Positions 46,827-57,989 of a stretch of 64,000 bases of DNA are shown one piece after another. Numbering within the stretch: the first letter of the stretch is position 1; each line of letters begins with the position of its first letter. The notes under the pieces were generated by a model. It had not been told where the DNA came from. It ran no database searches and was given only the letters and a program-made list of their open reading frames with translations. Position numbers and translations under genes: made by a program. Source of the stretch: Epiperipatus broadwayi (lineage: Eukaryota > Onychophora > Udeonychophora > Euonychophora > Peripatidae); the NCBI GenBank assembly GCA_028023455.1, contig JAQFVV010012490.1:2604001-2668000 (forward strand), read 5' to 3'.

Positions 46827-46952
46827 AGTAATAGTTTTAACAAGGCTGTAAACCTTAGCAATGAGCGTCTGAAAAAATCGTCACTAGGGACCTAGTGACG
46901 ATTTTTTCAGACGCTCATTGCTAAGGTTTACAGCCTTGTTAAAACTATTACT
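46827..46952. mobile_element. 126 bp perfect-arm palindrome (MITE-like)
   Basis: A 62-base left arm (46827-46888) and a 62-base right arm (46891-46952) are exact reverse complements around the 2-base centre GA. The arm runs from AGTAATAGTTTTAACAAGGC at the outside to CGTCACTAGG at the centre. Not one mismatch was found on base-by-base comparison. There is no coding capacity. CAATATTAGTTGTT to the left and TAATATTAGTTGTT to the right resemble each other and could be an imperfect flanking duplication. Such a palindrome is unstable in replication, so it is probably young or was made by a foldback event. Confidence 0.9.
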
Positions 46953-49073
46953 AATATTAGTTGTTGTATAATCTTCATCATTTTTATATATGTATATACA
47001 GCAAAGAAATTTCTAATATAATGATAAATTGAAAGAAAGTGTACATTTACAAATGTATAAATTTTATTCAAATCTAAGTGAATATTTAAATGATTGTGAT
47101 CAATTGATCACTTTTTCTAAACTTTTTTATTTATTAAATAATATTTCTGTAGTGTAGTGTTATTCATTATTGGATAATCTCTAATCTATTGAATGAGTAA
47201 TCAAAATTATTAATATATTTTTAATTTATTTTTTGTGATAAAAATTGGTGATGATAATGACAAAATGGAAACAGATAGAATATGCGTACAAAACTAGCTT
47301 TCATGGCACTTCATATTTGTATAAAGATCTGAAGCAAAAAATATCTCAGGATAAAATTAGGATGTTATTCTTTATTTGCTCTTCGGATATTCTTTCTGAA
47401 TTTAAGAAGAGTCAAAAAACATTAAAATAATATCTGTTAATTTATTGTTATATTTGTCAATATTGGATATGTCTTAAGGCATTTATTTAATATAAAGAGG
47501 AGTTTCATTTCAAAATAAATTTTGGCATTTTTAAACGTGATAAGGACCTAATTTTATGAAAATGAAAGAACTTTGCCACAATCATTTGAAACTGATGGTG
47601 AACTTCATTTGAGGCTCTAGTTCAGAAATGTTTATTGTCATAATGGATTTTCTTCTTTAGATATAGAGCCTAGATTAGTAAGAGATTAATAAGAAATTTG
47701 TCATACATTACATGATTATTCTGATATTTGGAGATAAAACATTTTGATGACTTGGAATTTGAAAAAACTGTAGCATAATGAGGGGAGCCTATAGAGTATA
47801 AAAATCTATGTGGAAAATTTGAATTTTGGAATACAAAACTATATTTACTGGGTTAAAATAATTGATCATTTGAATATTTTTATGAAAAAAAACATTTTTG
47901 ATTAAAAAAATTTACATCCTAGATGTAAAATATGCCTAAGATGCAGTCATATGATGAAAGTAAATGGATTTCTATTCAAACTTTTCCAAAATTTCTAGTT
48001 ATACTCTGACTGTATATTATGAATGTTCGTTGATTTTATGTTTTTCTTGCCATTCACCTTAGTGTGAGAGAATTTCATGTAACAAATTTAAAAAAGGAGA
48101 TAAGTTATTAAAATTTTGGGCTAAAGAATTACACTGTGGAGAATTAAATACTCTGAAGAGTCCAAAATATAAAACTTTAATATGGTGTATTGTTGACTGT
48201 ATTTGCATCCAATGTTTTCACTGTAAGATACATTTCTGTTATCATTGGTGAAATCATTTTCATTGTATAAATTTTTAAGGGGACAATTTTATATAATTAG
48301 TTGCAAAATATTTTAAATCTGAAAAACTATTCCCATGAAAATTTGTTACAGGAATCATTTTGGACATAAATTGATGACAGCTCCTTTGGTATGATGTTGG
48401 CTATCTGTGACGGCATTGTTTGCTAGAATTAAGTATCTTCATATTACCAATTGTTATTATGGTATGATCTTGTAAAATTATATACATTAGAAAGAAGCTG
48501 TAATATTTACATTGTGAATGGGAGTAATAAAAGATGGTAAGCTACCTACAGATAAAAAAACAAACAAAAAACTTCATATTTTTTTGTAGATCCTAATTTA
48601 TTATAAGTATATTGTTAACTAAGTAGTGAATTTTTCAAATTGATATATTTATTTAAAATTCAAAATTCATAAACAATTTTGGAAATGATGAATTATAGGC
48701 TCTAATTTTCTTTACATATTTTGTTTTTATTCTGTAAACTAATTATATACATACACATACTTGCAATCAATCAGATCTTTGAGATCTGTGATAAATTTAC
48801 ACTAAGTTTGTTATAAGTCTTGAATTATTACTAGGAGTAGTATGCTACAAATTATAAAGATTGAATTGTTACATATATTTATCAAGTGCATTAATCAATT
48901 TTATGTATTTACATTTTATAATAAATAAAAAAAACTGGACTGATGGTAGGTGTGAGTTTCAACAATCAATTGTTCACTCTCCACTGTATGTAAAGAATAG
49001 AATTGTAATATTTTCATAACACTTATGTTGTAATAAAACTAGCACAATTCTTATAAAATTATTATTATTATAT
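46953..49073. other. AT-rich stretch, no gene recognised
   Basis: The plus open frame at 47245-47430 reads MVMIMTKWKQIEYAYK and LFFICSSDIL. It resembles no family I recognise but has somewhat less low-complexity text than its neighbours. From 47.5 to 48.6 kb the plus strand has scattered short codon-like stretches. No domain is supported. Confidence 0.3.
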
Positions 49074-49109
49074 ATAGAGCTCGCAAATAAGCTCTTAACA
49101 AGCTTTGCA

Positions 49110-49172
49110 GAATATCCCCAAACCCAGACCAGTTTCTGCTATTGGATTCCTCAGTGAGGTGCTAGGATATTC
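49110..49172 (-). ncRNA. Hammerhead-like fold, copy A
   Basis: Minus strand: an outer 8 bp stem GAATATCC/GGATATTC (49172-49165 with 49117-49110). Then come CTCA, CTGAGGA (fits CUGANGA), a short helix II region without good pairing, GAAA, CTGGT and C, then TGGG pairing with CTCA. Helix II is degenerate and lacks the usual G-C closing pair, so activity is doubtful. Confidence 0.35.
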
Positions 49173-50013
49173 AAACATTAGATTAAAAATACCAGGACAA
49201 GCCCAGCACTTTATCTAATGGATAACTATTAAGTAGAAAATCTGAAATTTTCAGACATCCATATGTCTTTCAGTCCAGTTATCTATCTTAAATAGCTATA
49301 TGGGACTGAACTAAGTTCATTTTTACCATATATTAATAGTCTTAGCAATATAAAATCACAAAGCCTTAATGGCAAAAATTACAAAACAATCAAGTCAGAT
49401 GTCATATGACCTAATTTAACAAACTTGTAATACAAATGTTATATATAGAGCTCACAAATAAGTTCTTAACAAGCTTTGCAGATTATCCCCAAACTTAGAC
49501 CAGTTTCTGTTACTGACTTCCTCAGTGAGGTGCTAGGATATTCAAACATTAGATTTAAAATACCAGGACAAGCCCAGCACTTTATCTAATGTATAACTAT
49601 TAAGTATAAAATCTGAAATTTTCAGACATCCATATGTCTTCAAATCCAGCTATCTAACTTAAATAACCATATGGTACTGAACTAAGTTCAGATACACAAT
49701 ATATTAATAGCTTTAGCAATATATTTGCAATGTCTATATAACATTTGTAATACAAGCTTGTTAAATTACTCATGTGACATCTGACTTAACTGTTTTGTAA
49801 TTTTATTTTTTGCTATTAAGGTTTTGGCAATTTTATATTATTAAAGCTATTAATATATGGTGTATCTGAACATAGTTCAGTCCCATATGGCTATTTAAGT
49901 TAGATACCTGGGTTGGAAGATATATGGATGTCTGAAAAATTCAGATTTTCTGCTTAATAGTTATCCATTAGATAAAGTGCTGGGCTTGTCTTGGTATTTT
50001 TAATCTAATGTTT

Positions 50014-50076
50014 AAATATCCTAGCACCTCACTGAGGAAGCTAGTAGCAGAAACTGGTCTGGGATTGGGGATATTC
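50014..50076 (+). ncRNA. Hammerhead-like fold, copy C
   Basis: Plus strand: AATATCC (50015-50021) pairs with GGATATT (50069-50075). CTCA sits next to core CTGAGGA (50032-50038). GC-TAGTA-GC gives a minimal helix II, followed by GAAA, the minimal helix III ACTGGT, C, and TGGG pairing with CTCA. The order is that of a type I hammerhead, but the first helix II position is A-A, not G-C. It is best regarded as a relic or a divergent variant. Confidence 0.4.
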
Positions 50077-50115
50077 TGCAAAGCTTGTTAAGAGCTTATT
50101 TGCAAGCTCTATATA

Positions 50116-51215
50116 TAACATTTGTAATACAAACTTGTTAAATTAGATCATGTAATATCTGACCTGATTGTTTTGTAATTATTATATATATATATATTTC
50201 AGAATAAATGACAAAATGTCAAAATAAAAGAGTTTCTATTAAACACTACATATGTGGGAATCTTAACATTACTTCTCTTAAAACTAATTTTTTCCAGATA
50301 TTATGGCGTCATACAAATAGCTACCTTGAATATATTATACATAATCACACAATCTTATTTCATCAAATAAAAATGGTGAAATAAATACTTGGAAACATTA
50401 TTAATAAATTAAAACAACATTTATCACATCATTTTAAATTATATCATAAAATTATGCTCTTAACAATAGCATAAAGAAAATATAAAAAAAAATTACTTGA
50501 CTCAAAAGCATGTCCATTCTTTCATATACATAATCTTTTTTTAAATGTCTTGAGCTGGATTTTACTTTATTATAATTAATTGGTGCATATGATTACTTTT
50601 ATTGAAGAAAGGTAAAGAGATTAATTGATATGAAAATAAAAAGCATTACAACCATACACATTTCAAATTGTGGTATTCATTTTCCTTATTGTGTAAAATA
50701 TAAACAAACTTGTTCCTAGGATTGATGACAAAATATATTAAAAATATATTAACTTACGATTTGATAACATGCATGCTTGATCTTACTTATCCCATGTGTA
50801 TTTTGTTATGTTATATGCAAAATATAGACACTTCATTTATGATAGCTAAGATAATAATAATGCTTTATGTTGATTGTCTGATGGTTGAGAAACATTTTTT
50901 CATCATATGATAATAAACTATAGTGGATATATAATCATCAATATAAAAATAACTACAGTCTTTGAGGAAAATTGTTCTCCAAATACCATGGCAATAACAA
51001 TATGTGAGAAGATTACTTCATAAGAAACTTATATTTATTTCTGATGATGTCCTTATTTTTACAGCAACTTATGTTTATTTTTAATATTTATGTCTATCAA
51101 TTTTTTTAAAGATATTGGCCCTTTTTTCTATAGAAACTTATTGTTTGTATCTCTAATATTTATTACTATAAAATGCTCTTCTTACTACTGGATATATATA
51201 ACTAAGACATCAAGT
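50116..51215. other. AT-rich stretch, no gene recognised
   Basis: The tail of the composite repeat family (GTTTTGTAATTATTATATAT) continues to about 50200. The plus open frame at 50710-50910 has no recognised family. Nothing else is supported. Confidence 0.4.
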
Positions 51216-51226
51216 AAATACTTCAA

Positions 51227-51330
51227 GCGTTGTTAACCGAGTGGTCATCGCAGCTGCCTTTCAAGCAAGTAGTTGGTTGCAGACTGATGTGGGTTCGCCT
51301 CCCGGCCGATGCTACGACACAAAGAAAAAA
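51227..51330 (+). mobile_element. tRNA-derived SINE, head plus A-rich tail only
   Basis: Flanked by the exact 11 bp duplication AAATACTTCAA (51216-51226 and 51331-51341). The 104 bp insert begins GCGTTGTTAACCGAGTGGTC, with an A-box-like TAACCGAGTGG, and contains GTGGGTTCGCCTCCC, a B box in a T-arm-like hairpin. It ends with a short AAAGAAAAAA tail. The same family occurs at 59655-59760. A variable-arm-like stretch (GTAGTTGGTTGCAGAC) separates the boxes, hinting at a Ser/Leu-type tRNA ancestor. There is no body between the tRNA part and the tail, so it is a minimal SINE or a retroposed tRNA-like transcript. Confidence 0.9.
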
Positions 51331-51341
51331 AAATACTTCAA

Positions 51342-52230
51342 AAAGTTCCCTCTGTTGCTGGGAGTAAAATACAGACAACTATGTTTTTAACTCCTGTATA
51401 ATGCCCTTTTAATTACAGAGATAATAAACATACACAATCAATTAATCACATTAATCTTAGCATATTCTATCAATAGTACGTTAATTTTAAATATAATTTA
51501 AGGATTTGATTTGATTTTTTTTTTAAATTTAAATAATTTAAAACACCATATAATATATTACATATATAACATACTTGGCATCTTTGACTTCAGAAATCTA
51601 AGCCAAGAATAAAATTTATGAATCATTTGGATTTTTATTTAACTGTTGTTTAGCTTAAAAGTATGGATAGATGTTTAATCATAAAAAAGTCAAATAGAAG
51701 GGGATTTTTAAGTTAGATACCTTTTAAATATATCTTGACACTGAAATATATATTTTTTAAAAACAATCTAATTTTTAACATAACTGATACTAAACAATAA
51801 TTTGGAATAAGGTTTTAATTTTTTTTTTCTTTATTGTACTAATTGTTATCTCATAATTGCTTTTTTTAAGAACTACTTGGATGTACAGTTTTTGAATGAC
51901 ATAAGTATAGCAAAATAAAGATTTCTGTATATTGGTATACAATGAATAAAATCTTTAACACATAATTGAGAAACATTGCTTCATTTTTTTTTCTTTGATA
52001 GTGAAGTATATTTTACAAAACTGTATATTTCAGAAAAACATTCAAGAAAAGATTTACAGCCCAAATGATAATGATGGAGGCTATCTTATTTACTTTTTTT
52101 CTTATGTTTTATAGGGGATTTATTTATTACTGATATTTTGTTTTATACATGTAGACATTGTTTTAGAAATAAAATTATATTTTATATCTTTTTGTATATA
52201 ATTTTATCATATGCATATTTTAACTTTTTT
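51342..52230. other. AT-rich stretch, no gene recognised
   Basis: No gene or repeat is supported; poly-A/T runs only. Confidence 0.4.
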
Positions 52231-52296
52231 GGGTACTTGTGAGTTGAGAACTATCAAGATGGTAGTCCATATTTTTGATAAAATTTGGTAATTCAT
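52231..52296 (+). repeat. Extra terminal fragment of the Merlin-like element
   Basis: GGGTACTTGTGAGTTGAGAA and CCATATTTTTGATAAAATTT match the right terminal repeat ending at 53835 and the left terminal repeat starting near 52476. It is a solo end, or the true outer end if the element is larger than called. Confidence 0.6.
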
Positions 52297-52761
52297 CATA
52301 TTTATTTGTTTAATTTTAATTAAGGCATGAAAATATTTAACATATATATGATAAAATCAATCTTTTTATTGATGAATTGTTTATATTATGGAAATTTTCA
52401 CTCAAAAGTAACAATTCATTATAATTTTATTGACTTCAAATTGTTATTTCAAGCACAAGGTTTAGAGATATAGAAGGATACTTGTGATTTTTCAGAACTA
52501 TCAAGAAGGCAGTCCATATTTTTGATAAAATTTAATAAATGTACAGTTTTGAGGACTTACCAAGATGTCAGCCTGTTTTCATTAACAATCTTTATTTCAA
52601 TTTAAAAATAAAGCAATAAATTCCTATAAGTTTAATTGACAATCTTTATTTCAATTTTTTTTTTAAATTTACTTCCTGAAGATGGATTAGTTACATTTAC
52701 AAAAAATGAGTGGAGACCTACAATCTCCCAAAGATGTCTTACTTACATAAACCAAAATAAT

Positions 52762-52848
52762 AATAATAATGATGATGATGATGATACTACTACTACTACT
52801 ACTACTATTACTACTACTACTGCTACTGCTACTGCTACTACTACTACA
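52762..52848 (+). repeat. Compound trinucleotide microsatellite
   Basis: AAT units, then GAT units, then ACT units interrupted by ATT and GCT, in one 87 bp run. The Asp/Thr-rich open frame at 52636-52908 is simply its translation. Confidence 0.95.
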
Positions 52849-53219
52849 ATATTTACAGTTTGTTCATATCTAGTTACATTTATAAAAAATGAACCAAAAA
52901 AATTATAATGTAATTACAATATTTATAGTTTATTCATGTCATCGGCATGCAATCCATAATGGATTCCAAAATTGCTACGGATGTTCCAAGGGTCTATAAT
53001 CTCCCGAAGATTTTAGTTGGTAAATTAAAAAAATAATAATAATGTAAATTTTTAAGAAAAGTTATTAAAAAAAAAGGGGAAATTTATTGGAATTTATTAT
53101 AATGAGGAAGTCACAAAACACTCTTAACATTGTTGTAACTTTTGGTTCAATGTGTTTCTTTTTGCCAGGGTTTTTTATTATTATTAAATAGTGATAATAA
53201 TCTTCCTGTTACAGAACAA

Positions 53220-53410
53220 GATGCAGTGGAGTATTTCCAAAGGTATGGAAACACTACCCTCCATAAAAGTGTGCATTAATGGTCATGATGTGAAAATAAA
53301 AAACCTGGCGAATCATACAACAATGGATTCCTATTTGGCAGAATTTATGTGGTGTTGACTGCAACAACAAAAAGATTCATTTATAGTGATTTTGGAAGTC
53401 ATTAGGGATT
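53220..53410 (+). pseudogene. ISXO2-like transposase C-terminal scrap, candidate
   Basis: In one frame the text reads NHTTMDSYLAEFMW, then after a stop QQQKDSF and LEVIRDC. ISXO2-like (Merlin) transposases end with an E-x-x-L-x-E-F-x-W-R block followed by a polar stretch and a C-terminal helix. A nearby frame gives a VH...WS-like trace of the preceding T-I-E-x-x-W region. It is interrupted by stops and frame changes and lies between long inverted repeats, as expected. The DDE aspartates are not visible. It may also be an unrelated chance resemblance. Confidence 0.4.
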
Positions 53411-53836
53411 GCACACCAACAACCTGAATAAACTGTAATTATTGTATTTATATATTTTTTATAACTTGGGATATAAGCATTTATTTTTATATGACAATAT
53501 GCATACAATTGTATAAACTTGGGATATTGTAAGCCTTCCACTCATTTTTTGTAGTAAAAAAAAAAATTGAAATAAAGATTGGCAATTAAATTTATAGGAA
53601 TTTATTCCTTTTTAAAAATTTAACATTAATTTTGTAAACATTGGAAGATTGAAATAATGATTGGCAATTAAATTTATCAGAATTTATTCATTTTTTAAAA
53701 TTTTTTCATTAATTTTGGAAGATTGTTAATGAAATATGGGTTGCCATCTTGGTAAGCCTTCAAAAGTGTATATTTATCAAATTTTATCAAAAATATGGAT
53801 TGCCATCTTGGTCATTTTGAAAACTCACAAGTACCA

Positions 53837-55276
53837 AAGAATTATTACACTTTCTATATTTTGTTTTTAAAGTGTATATGCTGTACTGTAAAGGTCAGAT
53901 ATGTATAGTAAGGAAAACTAATCTTAGGAACCAAATGATCACTAACTCACATGTAACATCAACATAAACATTACCATTAACAAATACAAAGGTAATCTTC
54001 ATTATCTATGCCCACAGGACAATTTCCACATAACCAATGCATTCATATATCCTGCTGAGGTCAGGGAGATACACGAGACCCTTAAAACTATACAAAAATT
54101 AATTGTGATAAACAAGACACAACTGTGAGAGGTAATGTGTACATAAATAAATTTATTAGTGACATAACAAAACAAAAAAAATTGAATCAAAATGAATTTA
54201 AAGTTTAAATGGCTAGATTTACAGATTATATTGAGTTTGTTGCCAAAATGAAATTAATTAGCAACTAAACAGTTGATTATCACTAATTACATCAAATGGA
54301 GGGACTAACTAGATTTCCAGGATGGACATTCTATGATGGTTTAACTTTTTAATTAATGATTAAGCAAGCAGAGTTAAAATAAAAGCATTTACTTATCCAC
54401 ATTGAAATCATAATCATTAATAGATGACCACAATGTACTTAGAATTATTATTGGTTACACGCTTGCAAATATATGAATGAAAATATTGAATGCGGTGCTA
54501 TGTTATGTCAGAAACAGAGATGGGGTATGCTTGCCTTGGTGAAGCCATACCCAGAAATATCATTGGATCAGAAGGTTATATGAAGCAGGAGTGAACATCT
54601 GCTTCTACAGCTAGTAACGAACTGATTACTACCAAGCAGGAAACTTTTCTGCATTGATAATAATATTATGGACAATAAAGCACATTCTCAGAGCATGAAA
54701 AAAAGAGATACATCCATCCTAGCATGATAATTTTCAAAGAATATCCAGCAAATGATTTCCACAAAGCAAGAATGAACATCTGCTTGAGGAACACAAATAC
54801 GAATTAATCAAAATTTATAAATAAATAACCCAGCAATGCAATTTAATTAAATACAAAATGAGTAATAAATAATTCATTATTAAAGCCTGAAATTTTATGA
54901 TGGTTACTACAAAGAAACAAGCATGAGCAGTCCCATTATAAGTTTGAACAAGCAGTCATATATTATTACATTTGCTAAATTAAAGCTTAACAGTTTATTA
55001 TATATAAAAACAAAACAATAAACATTAATAATCCCTGCTTAATTGAAGGTCAACCCTACAGATTGTACACACATCCACATTAAGAAATATATAATATGAT
55101 AGCTCAAGAGGTCTATAATTTATATATGTAATTATTATGAAACCATTATGAGACAAACATATTAAACTAAATGATGTATGTATTGTCATTTCAAAAAAAA
55201 TCTAAATTTAATCATATTTTTAACATTGTTTTGAAATTATTTCTACATGTTTTTTATAATTCTAAAAAAAAAAACT
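53837..55276. other. AT-rich stretch, no gene recognised
   Basis: No gene is supported. The minus open frame at 54002-54190 has no recognised family. A more balanced stretch at 54480-54790 with repeated words (GAACATCTGCTT twice, about 190 bp apart) may be an old repeat. Confidence 0.35.
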
Positions 55277-55293
55277 TGGTTTATAATTGTAAA

Positions 55294-56502
55294 TATATAA
55301 ATTTATTAAGTGCTAGCAGATGATTTAATAATAATGTAAAAGGCTAAAACCTTCAACAGAAGCACCTTATAATGCTTATGTGAGAGGCAATCAGATGTAA
55401 TAATGACCGCACGTGGAACTCTCAATTCAAGAACACAAGCCAGAACACAAGAAAAAGATGGGAACCACCTTCTTCTATACTTAAATTTATATATAAATAA
55501 GTCAGACTCAATCATCCGAACTAAGAGCACGAAGTTAAAACATCTTCACATTTAATTCACTAAATATTATATATAAATAAACAATGCGAAATCTTTCGAT
55601 TTACGATGAAGCAATTTTTAAATCTAATGAAATGATAGTAACAAATGTAAATATATAAATTTATTAAACACTAGCAGATGATCTAATAATAATGTAAAAG
55701 GCTAAAACCTTCAACAGAAGTGCTTTAAAATGCTTATGTGACAGCCAATCAGATGTAATAATGACCGCACGTGGAACTCTCAATTATTACATCTGATTGG
55801 CTGTCACAAAAGCATTTTAAAGTGCTTCTGTTGAAGGTTTTAGCCTTTTACATTATTATTAGATCATCTCCTAGCACTAAATAAATTTATATATTTACAT
55901 TTGTTACTATCATTTCATTAGATTTAAAAATTGCTTCATTGTAAATCGAAAGATTTTGCATTGTTTATTTATATATAATATTTAGTGAATTAAATGTGAA
56001 GATGTTTTAAGCTTTGTGCTCTTAGTTCAGAATGCTTGAGTCTGACTTATTTTAGTATAGAAGAAAGTAGGTCCCATCTTTTTCTTGTGTTCTGGCTTGT
56101 GTTCTTGAATTGAGAGTTCCACGTGCGGTCATTACTACATCTGATTGGCTGTCACATAAGCATTTTAAGGTGCTTCTGTTGAAGGTTTTAGCCTTTTACA
56201 TTATTATTAGATCATTTTCTAGTGCTTAATAAATTTATATATTTACATTTGTTACTATAATTTTATTAGATTTAAAAATTGCTTCATTGTAAATCGAAAG
56301 ATTTCGCGTTGTTTAAGCTTCACACTCTTAGTTCAGAATGCTTGAGTCTGTATAGAAGAAAGTGGGTCCCATCTTTTTCTTGTGTTCTGGCTTGTGTTCT
56401 TGAATTGAGAATTCCATGTGCGGTCATTATTACATCAGATTGACTGTCACATAAGCATTTTAAGGCACTTCTGTTGAAGGTTTTAGTCTTTTACGTTATT
56501 AC
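55294..56502. mobile_element. Inverted-then-tandem repeat block with 17 bp duplication
   Basis: The block is flanked by the exact 17-mer TGGTTTATAATTGTAAA at 55277-55293 and 56503-56519. Inside, a unit of about 350-480 bp occurs first in minus orientation (55294-about 55640, then a partial copy to 55784) and then in plus orientation (about 55790-56140 and 56140-56502). Shared words are CTTCTGTTGAAGGTTTTAGC, CTTTTACATTATTATTAGAT, AAATTGCTTCATTGTAAATC, TTGTGTTCTGGCTTGTGTTC and GAGTTCCACGTGCGGTCATT. The turn-over point is near 55785. Copies are very similar. No protein frame; the minus frame at 55306-55530 is not conserved. Confidence 0.9.
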
Positions 56503-56519
56503 TGGTTTATAATTGTAAA

Positions 56520-57774
56520 AGTAAAGATTCAATTAACATGCATGACTGACTGTATATTAGAAAATCAGAAGTCTTAGAGTCAAGTGAGGGATAGAGGGAT
56601 TAAAACGACTCTGCACTTTGATAAATTAGCATTTTTAAAGAGAGAAAAAGTGAGGGAGAAAAATGATTTTTAAGAAACAAAAATATGTTTATGTAAATAA
56701 GTCAATTATTTTATATAGCGCGATGTTTTTTATAAACAATAATATTTAAACAGCATTAAACTGTTGCACATGCGCTTTGGATTTTAAATATAAAATGAAT
56801 GAATACTAACACTTCAATCACATAATAAAGTTTTAGTCTTCTGTCACCTGAGTCTTTATAAATCTAGCATATATGTATACTTAAGAATGACCACATCTAG
56901 CAATATATTTGATTATTCTTAACAAATATAGGTTAATTTATAATATTAAAGTAAAACATAATTAATATTTTAAAGAAAAATAACACAAAATAAATTAAAA
57001 AATACAAGCAAAAGAGGAAACATGAAATGCATATGAAGTGTTTTACCAATAGGATTGCAGATCTCTGCCTAGAATTTGAATGTTTTTGCATTAGTACCTT
57101 TGCAAAAGATTTTAAAATAACACAGCAAGGTATGAAGAGCAATGTGTAGATATAATATCACTTAGCTATCGTGGTGCAATTCACATGGTCCAGGATAGCC
57201 CTTTTCTTAAATATTAATAGTTCTGGAGATAGGCTGGTTTTTCAGCATAGCATATGACTGGAGGTGGTATAATTGACTAAATGACTTCTTATTTCTGGAA
57301 TTATGGCACAGCAGATCAGCAGCTAAATTCATTCATGATGGCAGGAACATGGCATAGGTACATGGGTCAGCAGATTTCAGATAAGTAGCATTTTACCAAC
57401 TCCATCAGGATTCCAAATTCATGCTGCCAAGAGATGGCAAATGGGAAGTGGAAAGAAGCTTTTTACTCATAGGTCATTCTGTATAGCTTCTAGCAGCCAA
57501 AAAAATTAAGAAACTTCTTAAAACTTGGTGGATGGAGATCTTATCAAGCTTGAAGAATTTTTCTCAACAAAAGACCACATTGCTGTTTTTACATTTCCCT
57601 AGGTATTTACACAATTTTTTGACAAAAAACACCTGAATTAGTTTTAATTAAGAAATATTTTTGCAGATAATTTTATTTTTTTGCTGATAATTTTGATCAG
57701 CCTAATTTCAATTTAATCCAAATAAATTAAATCAATAACCAACAAACACAGTCTTCTATTTTAAAAACAGTCCA
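56520..57774. other. AT-rich stretch, no gene recognised
   Basis: No gene is supported. The segment at 57130-57600 is less AT-rich, but no motif is recognised on either strand. The minus open frame 56933-57142 ends in Phe/Leu-rich chance text. Confidence 0.35.
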
Positions 57775-57854
57775 TTACTTTCAATATATAAATAAAACAC
57801 TTGCTCTTCTTCCTTATAAATCTTGTTTTATTATATGAACTATTATAAAATAAA

Positions 57855-57900
57855 TAATGTTTCGACTATATATATATTATAGTCTTTATCAAGGAACAAA
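57855..57900 (-). ncRNA. PLE-end hammerhead relic
   Basis: Minus strand: TTGATAA, then a strong helix II GACTATA/TATAGTC (57884-57864), then GAAAC. The core departs from CUGANGA at two positions. PLE long terminal regions are known to carry hammerheads with short helix III, so the location fits. It is inactive by sequence. The plus copy near 59611-59645 is further decayed. Confidence 0.4.
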
Positions 57901-57989
57901 CTAAAAAATACATAAAAAACAATAAATATAAATACAAATATTCCACTATAATCCAAATACATATAACAAATACAAATAACTCTTACCCT

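Larger units (their letters stand above)
49074..50115. mobile_element. Composite repeat: two direct copies plus one inverted
   Basis: Copy A (about 49077-49440) and copy B (about 49445-49735) are in the same orientation. Copy C (about 49736-50110) is inverted. Shared landmarks are GAGCTCNCAAATAAGNTCTT, AACAAGCTTTGCAGA, TATCCCCAAAC, CTCAGTGAGGTGCTAGGATA, GCCCAGCACTTTATCTAATG and AAATCTGAAATTTTCAGACA. Outer ends mirror each other (TATATAGAGCT...AGCTCTATATA). A fourth copy lies at 58330-58685 inside a PLE. No protein frame. Each copy holds the hammerhead-like fold listed separately. Confidence 0.85.
52476..53836 (+). mobile_element. Long-TIR DNA transposon, probable Merlin/ISXO2 type
   Basis: The left end (about 52476-52590) and the reverse complement of the right end (about 53835-53710) share ACTTGTGA, CCATATTTTTGATAAAATTT, GGCTTACCAAGATG-like and CATTAACAATCTT words, giving inverted repeats of about 115 bp. 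Further inward, ATTGACAATCTTTATTTCAA at the left faces TTGAAATAAAGATTGGCAAT at the right. The interior holds a microsatellite and, near 53220-53400, a possible transposase C-terminal scrap. The ends differ enough that the element is old. No clear target duplication was found. Superfamily assignment rests on the weak coding remnant. Confidence 0.6.

Noticed and set aside
52636-52908. Open frame with poly-Asp and poly-Thr
   Set aside because: It is the translation of a compound trinucleotide microsatellite.
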